Positions 34,553-46,542 of a stretch of DNA of 64,000 nucleotides are shown one piece after another. A program made the position numbers and the translations under genes. Source of the DNA: Karstenula rhodostoma CBS 690.94 (lineage: Eukaryota > Ascomycota > Dothideomycetes > Pleosporales > Didymosphaeriaceae); assembly GCA_010093485.1 (NCBI GenBank), contig MU001508.1:448051-512050 (forward strand). The letters run 5' to 3'. The notes beneath the pieces are model-generated. The model saw nothing but the letters and a program-made list of their open reading frames with translations. It was not told the DNA's origin and did no database searches. Position 1 is the first letter of the stretch, and each line of letters starts with the position of its first letter.

Positions 34553-35693
34553 AGTTAGCTGTGCGAAAGTGAGGAATGAAGATTGGGCAACAGCGAGGAT
34601 GTGCGAGAGCTTTTGTGCTTTGTTCGAGTGGTGTCCAGCCTGGCTCGATTGCTAGGACAAAGAAGATGGCCGCATTTGGAAAGGATTCCCATCGCGCAAG
34701 TGCTGCAGGCGAAGGTGTCAAAGAATCTTGCAAGACAAACAGAACCTTGTGTGGAAGCATGACACGATGCTGCGCGGTGTCGTTTTCGCTAGGAAATCGA
34801 ACGGGCCACCGAGCCTGTCAGTAAAGATTCGCTTCAAGGCAGCGAGGCCCTGGCTATTGTCTGTGATAGCTGGACACATGTTTGTTGGTCACGAGATTTT
34901 CCACGTCACGTGACTGATATTGATCCCCTGATTGAACTTTTCGCTCGCTCTCTCTTGGGGAACTTTCCATCAGGATGGGAGGACGGGCTGGAACTAGCCC
35001 GAAAGTGGATTTCGATGTTTCCCTTGTGCATTCTGTTGAGCGCACGGGTTTCGCCGGTGCGTGGGGGGTTGTTGCCAACACCGTGGTGAATTCGCGCCAG
35101 GACATCAAAGAAAAGCGACTCAGGTCTTCCTCGGCGTACGTCGGTGGTGTCGACGTATTGCAGCTGCCCCTTGCGACTGTAATGTTAGCAGTGTGCATTC
35201 GTGAGAATGGCTGGCGCCCTGCAGCCCCCACGTTGGATTCCCCGCGCGCCTCAAGCTTCGGAGCCTGGCCGCCAGTTTTCGAGCTACCCCGGATCCACCC
35301 TCAACACCACGATCCGACCGCGACTTTATTCTGTACAGAACTTCAGCTGCTACACCATCGCTCAGTTGAACATTCGTCAACTCCGCAATGGCGGCACTCA
35401 AACCGCGCACGCTATCCTTGCCACAACACGGCGGGCGGGCGGCTAGTTTTCCAAAGGGGATAGCTCCACCGCAAGACCATGCACATCGCACACGCCGCGC
35501 CTATCACACTCGCGCCCCTCCCCGAGTCCCTGCTACTGGCGCGGGTCACCATCCTGATCGCAACTCGATCGACGCAGATCGGTAGTGCAAACCGCCCCAG
35601 AGATAACAGGTTCCAGGCCCTCGCATGGCTTTAAGAGCGCGATGCACCCGGTAGCACACACCTTTGCACCTCGACAAGTGTTCTGACGACATC
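34553..35693. other. Divergent promoter region, nothing else recognised
   Basis: Lies between the membrane-protein gene (minus) and the amino-acid permease (plus). ORFs here are overlapping shadows. One AGATAA (GATA-type) site lies just upstream of the permease near 35600, too little to infer regulation. Confidence 0.4.
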
Positions 35694-37607
35694 ATGGCGA
35701 AGGTCGCAACAACCAGCGAGAAGGCCGCACCGACGTATGCGGTTGACGACCCGAATGGCCATCTTGCGCACTCTACCGATGTGGTTGAAGGGCTTCATCG
35801 CCGTCTATCTAACCGCCAAATCCAGTGGATCGCGATCGGAGGCAGTATCGGGACGGCTTTGTTCGTTTCCATTGCGTGGGGTCTCGTAGAAGGCGGCCCC
35901 GGCAGCTTGTTCATCGCCTTCGCAATATACTGTGCGATTCTTGCCCTCGCCAACAACTGCATGGCCGAGATGACCGTCTTCATGCCGGTGGTGGGAGGCT
36001 GGGTCAGGATGGGCAGCAAGTGGGTGGACGAGGCCTACGGGTTCATGGCTGGCTGGAACTTTTTCGTATGGAATTGGGCTCATTGAGGGAAGCCAATTAA
36101 CGCGCGCAGCTCTACGAGGCCGTCTTGATCCCGTTCGAAATATCTGCGCTCAACTTGGTTCTAACATACTGGAGAGACGACATCCCCGTTGCTGCTGTGG
36201 TCGCCGGCTGCATCGTTCTCTACGGCATCATCAACCTGTTCGCGGTTCGCGCATATGGCGAGAGCGAGTTCTGGCTGTACGTCTTTGCCTCCTCCAATTG
36301 TACCTCTTGCTGACTTGGCAAAGCGCATCCGGCAAAGTGCTGCTCATTTTCATGTTGTTCTGCTTCACATTCGTAACCATGGTACGCAAGACGATCAATT
36401 GAGTGCAATCTAGCACAACTGACAGGCTAGGTTGGCGGTAACCCCAAGCACGACGCATACGGCTTTCGCTATTGGAAAGAACCCGGAGCTTTCGCCGAAT
36501 ACATACATACAGGCACTCTCGGCCGCTTCGAAGGCTTCCTGGGCGCTTTTTTCCAGGCCAGCTTCACGTGCGTCGGCCCCGAGTACGTTTCTATGGTGGC
36601 AGGAGAAGCCATCTACCCCCGCAAAACGATCAAGACCGCTTTCAAGACCATGTACTTTCGATTTGGCCTCTTCTTCATCATGGGTGCCCTCTGCGTTGGC
36701 ATCATCCTACCTTCCAATGACCCTACACTTGTGGGCCTACTGGATGCTGGCGATACCGGAACCGGCGCGAGTAGCCCGTACGTCATTGCCATGAAGAACA
36801 TGGGCATTTCTGTTCTTCCTGACCTCACGAACGCGTTGATGGTGACCTCGATCTTCTCAGCTGGTACGTCATCACTACTCGCACGGCCAACAAGTGCCAG
36901 TACCCTGTGTTATCCCAGACTCGGCCATACAAAAGCCATCACCATGAACAACCAAAGACTAACCCAACCCAGGCAACTCCTACGTCTACTGCGCCACCCG
37001 CACACTCTACTCCCTCTCCCTCGACGGCCACGCCCCGCGCTTCCTCTGCAAAACCACCCGCGCCGGCGTCCCCATCTACTGCTTCTGCGTCACCATGGTG
37101 TTCCCCTTCCTGGGCTTCCTCTCCGTCGGCCGCGCCGCCTCGCAGGGCGTAAAATGGCTCGCCAACATCACCCAAGCCGCGCAGCTCATGAACTACATCA
37201 TCATGTGCACCATCTACCTATGCTTCTACCGCGCCCTCAAAGTCCAAGGCTACGACCGAAACTCGCTTCCGTACAAGGGCTGGGGGCAGCCCTACGTCGC
37301 TGTCGCGGGCGTGATACTGTTTTCGGTGGTCCTCGCGATATATGGGTATGCGACGTTCTACGCTTTCGATGTGGGCACCTTCATGACGTACTATGCCATG
37401 TGCTTTATCGATATCGTGTTGTATATCGGGTTTAAGCTTTGGAAGCGGACGCCGTTTGTGAAGCCCGAGGAGGCGGATTTGGTGTGGGAGCGACCGAACA
37501 TCGACGCGTATGAGGCCAGCATCGACGCGCCACTGGGGCTTTGGAAGGATATTTGGTTGACGGTTACGCTTCAGAAGAAAAAGGAGGTGAGGGATGAGGA
37601 TGCGTGA
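35694..37607 (+). CDS. Amino-acid permease (YAT family), copy 1
   Basis: Five exons (35694-36065, 36110-36276, 36324-36381, 36431-36863, 36973-37607) join to 1665 nt, 554 aa. The ATG at 35694 starts MAKVATTSEKAAPTY; the upstream codon in the frame is TTG. Family marks are IQWIAIGGSIGTALFVSI in helix 1, GWNFFLYEAVLIPFEISALN across intron 1, GGNPKHDAYGFRYWKEPG after intron 3, GPEYVSMVAGEAIYPRKTIK, and AGNSYVYCATRTLYSLSLDG across intron 4. This is the yeast amino-acid transporter branch of the APC superfamily, which imports amino acids with protons across the plasma membrane. Substrate range is not determined by sequence. The 109-nt fourth intron is longer than the others. Confidence 0.93.
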
Positions 37608-38217
37608 ATGGGTTTCAGGAGGACAAGCGGGGTGTTTAGAGGATTGCTGAAAAAGTATACACGTGCGTGTGTTGTTTGTGCGGTAGCGCCAGACATAGAG
37701 TATGGCCCTACTTCCTAGATTATCTTCTCCATCTGTAACTGCTTGGTTTTTGCTTCAGGGATAACTCAGACTTATCATCTTTCCAATTTCCAATCGGTGT
37801 GTAAATGTGCTTCGGGACCTTGGGTTGAAGGTTGACGCCTATCATATGCATGACAGAAAGCATGAAACCGTTCCGCTGACTTCCCATGATGGGTCTTGTA
37901 GCTGAACTCATCGACTCAAACGAAGCACGATTTGACTCCCCTTGATGATAATTATGTACACCTCTCATTCTACTCGTGATCTTGAGTGTTCTCAAGTACA
38001 ACTGCCCCTCCACGGAACCTTTACCTCCACATGGGTGTTCCGTTCAGGACTTCCACCTACTCGCCGTTCGCTGTACCGTGTATCCCGTGTCCTCCAGCCC
38101 GACGCTCCCCCTTTCGCCTCCATACATAGTGCTATGCGGTGAAGTCAAATTCCCACCCCATCAACCCTAGACCCCCACCCAACCTCGTGAAAGAAGCCCG
38201 CCAGAGCAGGCCAGCAG
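37608..38217. other. Convergent 3' intergenic region
   Basis: Between two convergent genes; nothing beyond short ORFs is seen. It should contain both 3' untranslated regions. Confidence 0.4.
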
Positions 38218-38447
38218 TTATCCTCGCCTCTTCGACCAAGAGTGCGGCCCCTGCGTCAATTCGATGGTCTTTGTGTTCCTGCGCGTGCCAGAGAACTTCA
38301 CCACCTTTGTGACCTCTTCTTGCACAATAGGGAGCGTGGGTCTGGTGTGATCTGGTGAAAGTAGAAGCACTGGCGGACTCAAAGTCACGATCTACCAGCG
38401 GAGCGTCGGGAGTGGGAGGTGGTGTCCGTGGCAGGTGGCTGCGACAT
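38218..38447 (-). CDS. 61-aa basic protein, two exons
   Basis: Exons 38396-38447 and 38218-38351 are separated by a 44-nt intron (38352-38395, donor GTAGAT, acceptor CACCAG) and join to 186 nt. The protein starts MSQPPATDTTSHSRRSADHT, continues PTLPIVQEEVTKVVKFSGTR and ends with PHSWSKRRG. It is hydrophilic and basic, with no signal peptide or membrane segment. Neither exon alone is long enough to be found as an ORF. The coherent reading across the splice and the clean stop support a real gene; no family is recognised. Confidence 0.55.
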
Positions 38448-39282
38448 GTCTGTTCTTTGGGGGCTTGGGTGTTTCGAAAGTGCGGGTGGCCTTCGTGGCG
38501 GGCTTTGCGTGGTGAGGGGTGTGTTGGGCGACTTCGCTCGGGTTGGAAGCTGGCGATGGGTTTCGCTGGCGAGGGTGGATCTTGTAGGGAGGTGTCGAAG
38601 TGGGCGCGGTGGTACAAAAGGCGAGGAAAAGACGGGGAGTGTTGTTGCGAACTCGAGGGTGCTCGACGAGGCTGCTGGCTACGTCAGCGTTGGATTTTCA
38701 GGTCCTGGAGTATATACAGGGCTCTGATGGTCGCACCAAGGTCGCAATTTGGCGGCATCGACCTGCAGTGTGCCGTGAGGTGACTCCACGAGCAAAGCGT
38801 AGGCAGGCTGCAAGGGGGGCAGGATGGTAGTTCAGGTCTTGCTGTAAGCTTGCGTCTCGGTGACGAGAAACCTGCGGGATTGTTAGAACGATCGGTCGCG
38901 AGTTGCGCAGTGGGTGAGTGCGCTAACGTGGAACCACAACAAGCCCACCGTGAGCTGTCGGCTACAAGCAGAAGCACAGTGAGCAAGGATGAGTAGCTGA
39001 GGCATCTTCAGTGGCATCCAGCCTTCATAGTGTACAATTACAGTGATGTCAGAACCTGCCATCCAAGCACACCCAAACTCCCGTGTCCGCTCTGCTTTAC
39101 CCCCGGTTTGCTACCTCGATTCCAGCCACTCTCGTTCCGAGATGATGTTCGACTCCTCAATTTGTGCGTACGATGTGATCGTTCTTCTGCCACAGTGCAA
39201 GTATGTGGGGCCCCTTTGCGGCAGCGGACTGAGCTTCATGCCGTGGTTGACGCTTTCTTTGCCGCCTGAACAGGTATGTTAG

Positions 39283-39600
39283 CTAGCTGTTATCTCCCCA
39301 CACTTGCGGCACAGGAACGCGCAGTTGGAGCAGATGAACTGGATCGGGACTGTGTTTGCGGGAACGGATATCGTGCGTTCGGGTTGGGCGGACATTGCCC
39401 TCGTTGGAGGCGGTTTCGGTCGAGCGACTCGTTGATCGCAAGCTGGGCGTGCTTGTGCTTGCTCGAAGTGACGTTTTCTCGGGCTCTCTGGCGCAGATAG
39501 AGGGCGTTTTTTTGGGCGAGATGTGCGCGTGGAGTGCGTCGCGGGGTTGTAGTTTATGCTGCTGGTGTCTTCGAGCGCGACGTGCTCGTGCAGCAGGACA
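39283..39600 (-). CDS. Candidate small Cys-rich (zinc-ribbon-like) protein
   Basis: A minus-strand frame is open here and contains FICSNCAFLCRKCGE near its end, a CxxCx4CxxC spacing that could bind zinc. The only in-frame ATG gives 37 residues. A short splice (donor in AAGTGTGGGG, acceptor TTCAG near 39270) would extend it into a coding-like frame towards 39140, but the intron would be only ~36 nt, shorter than others in this window. The gene model is unresolved. Confidence 0.25.
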   Translation of the reverse strand, partial: CPAARARRARRHQQHKLQPRDALHAHISPKKTPSICAREPEKTSLRASTSTPSLRSTSRSTETASNEGNVRPTRTHDIRSRKHSPDPVHLLQLRVPVPQVWGDNS

Positions 39601-40484
39601 GTCAACGCGCCGGCAGGACTTACACGCAGAGCAAAACACCCAGAGGCTCACGCGACAGCTTATACATAGTTAGAGTTCCTTTGCTGAGCCAGCTTCACGC
39701 ACGACAAGCTTGCCTGAGGCCTTGCGCGGCAGCATCACGACGGACAACCGCAACAACAGACAACCACGACCATACAGGGCAGCACAGTGGACAAGAACTT
39801 CAGAAACTCTTCCTTGAGGCACAGCCAGCAGCCATGACGATCAATGAAAAGAAAAAAAGGGTCGGAGCGCGAACGCTATTTGTACTCAGTTGCCTTCATC
39901 GTACACCTTACGACCAAGTTCCAAAAATTTATCTTGACTAGCAAGATATAGGCCGCCCGAAGGCGGCCAAATCCCTGTGCACACGTCAGTTAGACGGGTA
40001 CAAAAGGCGCTGAAGAGGTGGAAGGAGAGAGGGAGAGCCCAGTTTATATAGAGAATTTTGCCAAGCAGCCTAGCGGGAGCTAAATCAGTCATGTGACCGT
40101 GTCGGACGAGGGTTTGGGCGGGCTCCGGGGTGAAGGAGAGGGCAGGTGGGCAGGTGAGGGGGCACTGTGGTTGGTGGGAGGGCCTGGCGACTGTGGGGCC
40201 GTCGAAGGGCATGGAAAGCCCGCACTGCAACACTGGGAGACGAGAAGGCATCAGGATCATGGCCATGGTGTGGGTTTGGGACAGTTCTGCGAGAGAGGAT
40301 GGGGATTCAGCTAATCCAACAAGAACTGTAGATGGTATCGAGTAAGGTGACCTTCAAATGACATGCGTAACGTCTCCAGTTGCCCGCTTGCACAGCAGCA
40401 ACACGATCAATGCCATGCCGTGCAAAAGGAAAAAGCCAGTAGCAGTGCTTTAGTTCCTCGCGATGTGTCCCAGTCCACAGAGCT

Positions 40485-40766
40485 TCAGGGAGCTTGCTCG
40501 CCAACTGGTATTGCCCAGCTATTCCATGGCCAGTATCCATAATGACGACCACAAACGCGGCACTGCAAGTCATAGTGCCCGCGAGATGGCGTAGGTGAGT
40601 GCTGTCGCCTTGAGGTGGCACGACAGCGTTTACATTCCCACTGGGTGGTGGTGGAGGTGCTTTTGGTCACGGCGACCTTGAATCGGCTATCTTCGTAGGT
40701 CCAGCGCGGAATTGGCGCAACGAAACAGAGGGTAAAGATTTCAGGTATGAGGGAAAACAAGGACAT
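40485..40766 (-). CDS. Candidate small protein with two CxxC pairs
   Basis: A 93-codon ORF with an ATG at 40766. The N-terminus is mildly hydrophobic. The second half has WECKRCRATSRRQH and, 12 residues on, YDLQCRVCGRHYGYWPW, giving two CxxC pairs 25-30 residues apart as in zinc ribbons. No family is recognised. It may be part of a larger spliced gene. Confidence 0.35.
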   Translation of the reverse strand: MSLFSLIPEIFTLCFVAPIPRWTYEDSRFKVAVTKSTSTTTQWECKRCRATSRRQHSPTPSRGHYDLQCRVCGRHYGYWPWNSWAIPVGEQAP

Positions 40767-40874
40767 GATCGCGTGGGTCAGACAAGTTCAACCTATGGGT
40801 TATGGTAGAATGCGGGCAGCACGAGACGATAACTTGGACACACGAAGGTCACGGTGCTTTGAGAGAATCAACGG

Positions 40875-41100
40875 CTAGACAATGGCAGGGAGGCGAGCTT
40901 CTGTATATGGGGCAAGACCTTCATTGCTAGCAGCTGTGCTTGTGACGGGGATTTGTTCCTGGATATGCTTGCCAAAGTGGCAGGAGACGACGAGTCTGTT
41001 TTCCACAGGAACAACATCAACAGCGGTGTCCACTTGACCACACAATGGCAGCACGGCAGCACGGCAGCAAAATCGCACGGAGTTGCGTTCACAGTACGTG
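40875..41100 (-). CDS. Coding-like exon, gene model unresolved
   Basis: A minus-strand frame ending in TAG at 40875 reads like a protein (QVDTAVDVVPVENRLVVSC and HFGKHIQEQIPVTSTAASN). No in-frame ATG exists, so an upstream exon would be needed; a donor/branch/acceptor series around 41090-41130 (GTGGGTGCTGACG and GGGGAG) is possible. Listed as a probable exon only. Confidence 0.3.
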
Positions 41101-41567
41101 CGCAGCCTCCCCAGTGACAGATCGGGCAGAACCCACGTCAGCACCCACCTCGGTTCTCACAAACGAGTTTCGGTACATGGCGTCCAGATGCCTCGAGTAC
41201 AGCCTCGCTATCCGTTGTGCACCCCACGACGAGGGAAAGGTGCTTTCTCCATGCCACTGACGCGCCGCATCCAGTTGAACTCGACCAACGCTCACCAAAA
41301 CCACGCTGCGTCACCGGACGACCTATACATTACCCCGAGGAACAGGAGCCGCCCAAAAGACCATGCACACAGAACCTTGAGAAAGAGGGCGAAAGAACAT
41401 TGATAGCTCATCTGCTGGGCAAGCGAACAGGATCCGTCACCACTTCCAACACGCACACTCGCGGCGACGGCACGCAGTCAAATCGCGTTTTTGCTTCCAA
41501 TACAACAAGTACGCCACTGGACGCCGCTCACTCATGCCCGAGGCTGCCGAAAACGGCTCTCCCCACG

Positions 41568-42197
41568 ATGTCTGCTGAAAAAGACGCGCCGCACAGCACA
41601 CTGACCGAACCACCACAAGCCGTGAGTGGCGACTTGCTCAATCCCGCCACAAGTTCCATATGAAGATCATTCCTGCAACCTCTTGTCTTGTGAGTCCACT
41701 ACGACTGCGAATCCGAACTTTGCAGTCCCACAACACCTGCAGCTAACGTCGAAGGTCTAGGGATCAACACCGCCCAGACAACCTCGATCGAGAACAGAAC
41801 CTTCCCGACAACCGCTCCCGCTCGGTCGCCTCCGCAGCAAACTCCACGAACTGCCTACCCTTTGCGTCGATTGCCTACACAAGTCACACGTGACTCACCA
41901 TACCGACCATACCCAAACCCCCTCCTCCACTNNNNNNNNNNNNNNNNNNNNNNNNNNNNNNNNNNNNNNNNNNNNNNNNNNNCACGGGCGCCTCCCTATT
42001 GTCTTCCGCGACTCCGGGATCCCCACATGCCTACACAAGAACACTCACGTGACTTCGACGCTGCAGGTGAAGTGCGTCGGAAGCACGGGAATAATGGGAA
42101 GAACCACACTTACACAGTGCACATACTCTGCGTGTCGGGTAGACACGTTGACTGGGAGATCCTGCTGCACAAGGAGGTCAGCAGTGGCAGGCTATGA
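41568..42197 (+). CDS. Candidate spliced gene interrupted by an assembly gap
   Basis: A start at 41568 (MSAEKDAPHSTLTEPPQA) is followed by a donor-rich segment and then a frame, open from about 41694, that reads well (VEGLGINTAQTTSIENRTF, then a Pro/Arg-rich run). It continues through the 51-N gap, whose length keeps the frame, to a stop at 42197 (KNHTYTVHILCVSGRHVDW near the end). The exact intron between 41622 and about 41752 is not resolved because the best donor (GTGAGT at 41622) is out of phase with the downstream frame. No family is recognised. Confidence 0.35.
41932..41982. other. Assembly gap (51 N)
   Basis: Fifty-one undetermined bases. Similar sequences flank it: TTGCCTACACAAGTCACACGTGAC just before and ATGCCTACACAAGAACACTCACGTGAC just after. 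Confidence 1.
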
Positions 42198-42516
42198 GAG
42201 ACCGATTACGGTCCCTGATTGGTTGCACCAAGAATGTCGAAACGGGCGTCCTTTAAGATCATGACCTACTTGGGTGCAGTCTGTTCATGGCGACGGGAAC
42301 AAGGCGGGCTCAGAAGTTGTGAGCTGGGCTGAATAACGGGAACTCATCAACCGTGGGAGACACGCAAAGTGGAAGCAATAATAGCTGAGTCTGACACGAA
42401 CGAGTGGCTCTGCATTAATCACCGCTCTACTTATACAAGCTCAACTAGAACCATGTCATCACCAAGATGACCACAAAGCATTTCTGAGCTTGTCATACCC
42501 TCCCTTTACGTCTACA

Positions 42517-44401
42517 CTAGAAGAGGCCCGACACCGCATGCCTGGCATACGCAAGAGGGCCCTTTTTCCTCTTCTGCTGCGACTCCGAAATGCTTGCCCT
42601 CCTTGCCTCGGCCGATACACCCTCGCCAGATATAAGCAGCTGCTCCTCGCGCATGCCTTCCAACACGTTGATCTCGGCGATGGGCACCCAAAGCTTGCGG
42701 TGCGAGGGATACCTGGACCACGACCAACCCTTCCACATGGCGTATAGCAGCATGATGAGCGGGAGCGCAATGTATCCTTGGAAGAAGACCTCTGCATCGG
42801 GTTCGCCGCCGAGGGGCTGGGGTGCGCGTCAGTGGATGGCACGATAAATGTAGGGGAAGATATCAACTTACGAAGAGACTGGAGTAGAAGGAGGCCAGGA
42901 GGCAGATGAAGTTCAGGGCCACGCATGCGTAGCTGCCAGCGACACCGAAAGATGCCTTGTACGGAAGCTCGTCGAGCGAGTGGCCCTGTAGCTTCCATGC
43001 TTGCCTGAACCGGATGTGCGCCAGGCAGATACTGCCGTAGATAAAGAAGTTGGCGATGCCGGAGAGCGCGAGAAGCCAGGTGAAGACCTTGTCACCGGTG
43101 GAGGGCGCCTCGTTGATGAAAGACAGGAGACCGAAGAGCATCTGGAGGATGATTGTGGGCATGGGTCGGCCTTTGCCGTCGACCTTGGCCAGGAACTTGG
43201 GAGCCATATCCTGAGCAGCCATAGCTTGGATAGTACGGGTCGATGCATATGTGGCCGAGTTTGCGACAGAGATGACGGAGATCGTGATTACGGCGTTGAA
43301 GACGGAAGGCAGACCCTTGACGCCAGCCATGGTGATGGCAAGCACGAACGGCGAGGCTTTGGTGTTAGCGCCAGACGAAGAAAGGAGCACATCCGAGCTT
43401 GAGGGGATGATCAGGCCGAGGATGAACAAGTTCACCACGTAGAAGAAGAAGATGCGCCAGAAGACTTGTCTGGTTGCCCTTGGGATATCGCGCTTCGGGT
43501 TGGCGGCCTCGGCAGCAGCAAGGCCAGTCATCTCAGTACCTCCGTACGCAAAAGAGGCGGTCACGAAGACGGAACAAAACCCCTTGAATCCATTGCGGAA
43601 TGCCGAGTCGGGAGAATGCCAGTATCTTGCGCCGATGTATCCACGGTTGTCGGTCGGAACACCTCCGCAGTTGACGATAATGCCAAAGATGATGAACCCG
43701 ATGCACGCAGTGATCTTGATGATACTGAGAACGAATTCAACTTCCCCGTATCCGCGGACTCCGAAGATCTGCACGACCGCGAGGACTGTCAGGAAGACAG
43801 CAATCCATATGGCGATATTGTAGTGTCCCCAAAACTCGATCGTGATAGCCGCAGCGGTGATCTCGAAAGGCAGCATTGTAAGCCATTGGATTGCGTACTC
43901 CCAAGCCATCGCGAAGCCCCTGGTCGAACGTAAGTTTAACCTTCTATGCGGCGCATATGCGGGGGCACATGCGGGGCGTAATGCAGCTTACCATGAGGGG
44001 TCAACGAAACGCACAATGTATTGGAAGAACGCCCCGTTTACCGGATACAGCACAGCCATCTCTGCGAGCGCTTGCATCATGAGCATGATCATAACTCCGA
44101 TAAGCATGAAGCAAATCAACTATATCGAGTTGTTAGGGCCAGTCTTGCAGTCTCGCGCTCCAAGCGTAGGAATACTCACAACACTAGCTGGACCACCTTT
44201 GGAAAGCGCACTACCAGACCCGACGAAGAGCCCGGCACCTATAACGCCGCCGATAGCGATCATCTGCATGTGACGTCCATGGAGACCACGTTTGAGCTTG
44301 CCATTCTCTCCCACAACAACTCCGTCGTCGGAGCTGGTGGAGACGCGCGGCGGAGCATGGCCCTTCTCGGCATCATAGACGGGGGCTTCCTCGATAGCCA
44401 T
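42517..44401 (-). CDS. Amino-acid permease (YAT family), copy 2
   Basis: Four exons (44180-44401, 43992-44119, 42872-43919, 42517-42816) join to 1698 nt, 565 aa. The start is the ATG at 44401 (MAIEEAPVYDAEKG); the codon 15 nt upstream is TTG. Marks are MQMIAIGGVIGAGLFVGSG in helix 1, FFQYIVRFVDPSWGFAMAWE across intron 2, FGVRGYGEVEFVLSIIKI, FVTASFAYGGTEMTGLAAAE and a C-terminal tail after the last intron beginning PLGGEPDAEVFFQGY. It belongs to the same fungal APC branch as the gene at 35694 but is clearly divergent from it and closer to general or basic amino-acid permeases. Substrate is not determinable. Confidence 0.93.
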
Positions 44402-46542
44402 AGTTGCTACTCGCAAAAAGGTAGGAAAAGGGAGTATGAAGGACGGAGGGATGTCTGTCTTTATACTGCATGCAGCCGACCAACCGCCGGCGAGGTTTGG
44501 TGATACAGAACGCGCACGGGCTGTGCAGGCGACTAACCTGCAGCCCTGCTATCACGGCCTCGGCCGTGCCGCTGACTCTCGCAACCGATAACCATTCCAT
44601 TGGCGTTGCAGCCGCCAATCAGAATGTTGTGATGGCGGTTTCTGGAAGGTGGATATATTGACCGTAAGCATGTGGTCATATGCAGGCAGCTGCTAAGGCG
44701 CGCCTAGAGAGCTTCAGTTGCTGGAATTCTGCGCATCACTAGCTGCATCCGGAGGACGGGCCCTCAACCAGCAGATGGGATGCCCGTGGCCCTCGAGGAT
44801 AAGGGACCGGGACAGCCGAAGAGTAGAGATAGACAGATGGGTCGCGGAGCGAGTTGGTCCGTAAGCACTGTCGCATATTTGCCATTATCGAGTGCCAAGC
44901 GGTGTGTCTGTGCATGATGTATGAAGGACCAATGGGGCAATCTGCGTCCGTTTATCACAATGTACCGACGTGCTAGTCTGAACTCTGTGTAAGCCATCAT
45001 CTAGTCTACGTGACTTGAGGTATCTTACTTCGCTTCTCTGGTTCGTCGTGCGTGCAGATATGTACACCACGTGGGCAGGTTCCCAACCCTCGGATAGCTA
45101 CCGGCCAAGTGTACGACTTCGTCGCGCAGCTGCTTCCCGCACGAAAGCGCGCCGGTAACGAACCATCGCAACAACTCGACCGACAGGCGATCATCCCTAT
45201 CAGGGCGAAGATAAAGGATGCGGAGCTAGGGCCTAAAGAGGCCGGCATGCAGAGTAGCGAATCGGCTAGTGGCGTTGGCGTTCTGGTTTCCAGCGTTTCG
45301 AATGTCCGACTGGCGGTACAGGATGGAACAAGATGCTGACGGGGATCTGCGGGGCTGCGAAAAAGCAGGTTGATGGAGTTCTTCGTGCTTCTGCGATAAC
45401 GTGAGCTGAGGATGACGGGTGGGTTGGATATGAGTTTGCGAACCAGAGGGGCCGACGAGGTGGCGCTTGCTGCACGGCCAGGAGGAGCTTAGCCTTCAAC
45501 CGAGCTGTCTGAACATCAAGAAGAAAACAACCAGAAATCGAGTCGTGGCGCGCAGGACTGCTTTGATGGCCATGTTAATTTACTAGGGCAGGAGGTATCA
45601 CACCGGGGAGACTTGAGGTTAAAATAAGGACGGTGGGCCTGCCGAGAAGAAGCGGCTACACGGCACTGGTCAAGCTTTCGCAAGACACACCATGGGTAGC
45701 TCAACGGATGCGGTCGACGCGGCGTCTCTTGTCCTGTCTTCGATCGCTTTTATGAACTAAGCAAATTCAGACAGCAAGATGGAAGCCGTCAAGAGTTCCA
45801 CGCGATACAGACCCGTATTCAGGGATGCATGTACCGAGGAGAGTGATGCCTATGTACTCGAGCTAGAAAACCATGGCCGACGGCGAAAGAAAAAAAGGCC
45901 AGTAGAAATTGGTGGGAATGCTTCCCTGTTTAGATCTGAGATGTTTTACGCAGGCGTTGAATGGTAGTTGTGATTCTGATCGTCGGTTCCCATGGCATTA
46001 CTTGGAAGAACGACGTGATGAGGAAAAACGTTGCACAAGTTTTGACAGCTACCGTTGACTGCCGTGACCATCCGTATCACCATTACCATTAGTCCGCGCC
46101 TCGAACAGATAAATGGTGTAGCTCGCGGTGCGACCCGACATGACCATGCGAATTGAATACCCAACTATTCCAAGACCTATTGTACACTGTTGTGCTCCCC
46201 CATATCAGTTCTCATACGGATATTCTTCCATAGGCCGGAAGATGATTTCACGTGTTTGTCGATGCCCTTTTCGGTTAGCGCTGGTACGACAGGCGAGCTT
46301 CCGTGCAAAAAGACAACCACTCCACGAAAACCGTCCAACAACGCGGCATTCAGGACGTACATGCTCCGCGACTTCTGTCGTCTCGATATAGCCGTAAGAC
46401 AACCCTACACACGGTGCTTGGCGATGCGCGGAGTCTCAGTGCGGCTCTTTTGATGTTCAATGTCCGGTTGGCTGCTGTTGCACCGGATCGGAGCTTTATC
46501 AATATACGGTTTAGACCACTCTATTCGCGTGGAAAGTACATC
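44402..46542. other. Long intergenic region, nothing confident
   Basis: About 2.1 kb between divergent genes. A 62-codon plus-strand ORF at 45779-45967 (with a basic run GRRRKKKRP) has an ATG but no other support. GATA-like motifs occur singly. The right part holds the promoter of the transcription factor. Confidence 0.35.

Noticed and set aside
38132..38617. 161-codon minus-strand ORF
   Set aside because: It starts at a TTG. The overlapping two-exon 61-aa gene has an ATG, a proper intron and a more natural product.
41890..42264. Cys-rich frame across the N gap (CVDCLHKSHVTHH and CTYSACR pieces)
   Set aside because: Another frame over the same bases reads much more like protein on both sides of the gap, so this one is probably a shadow.
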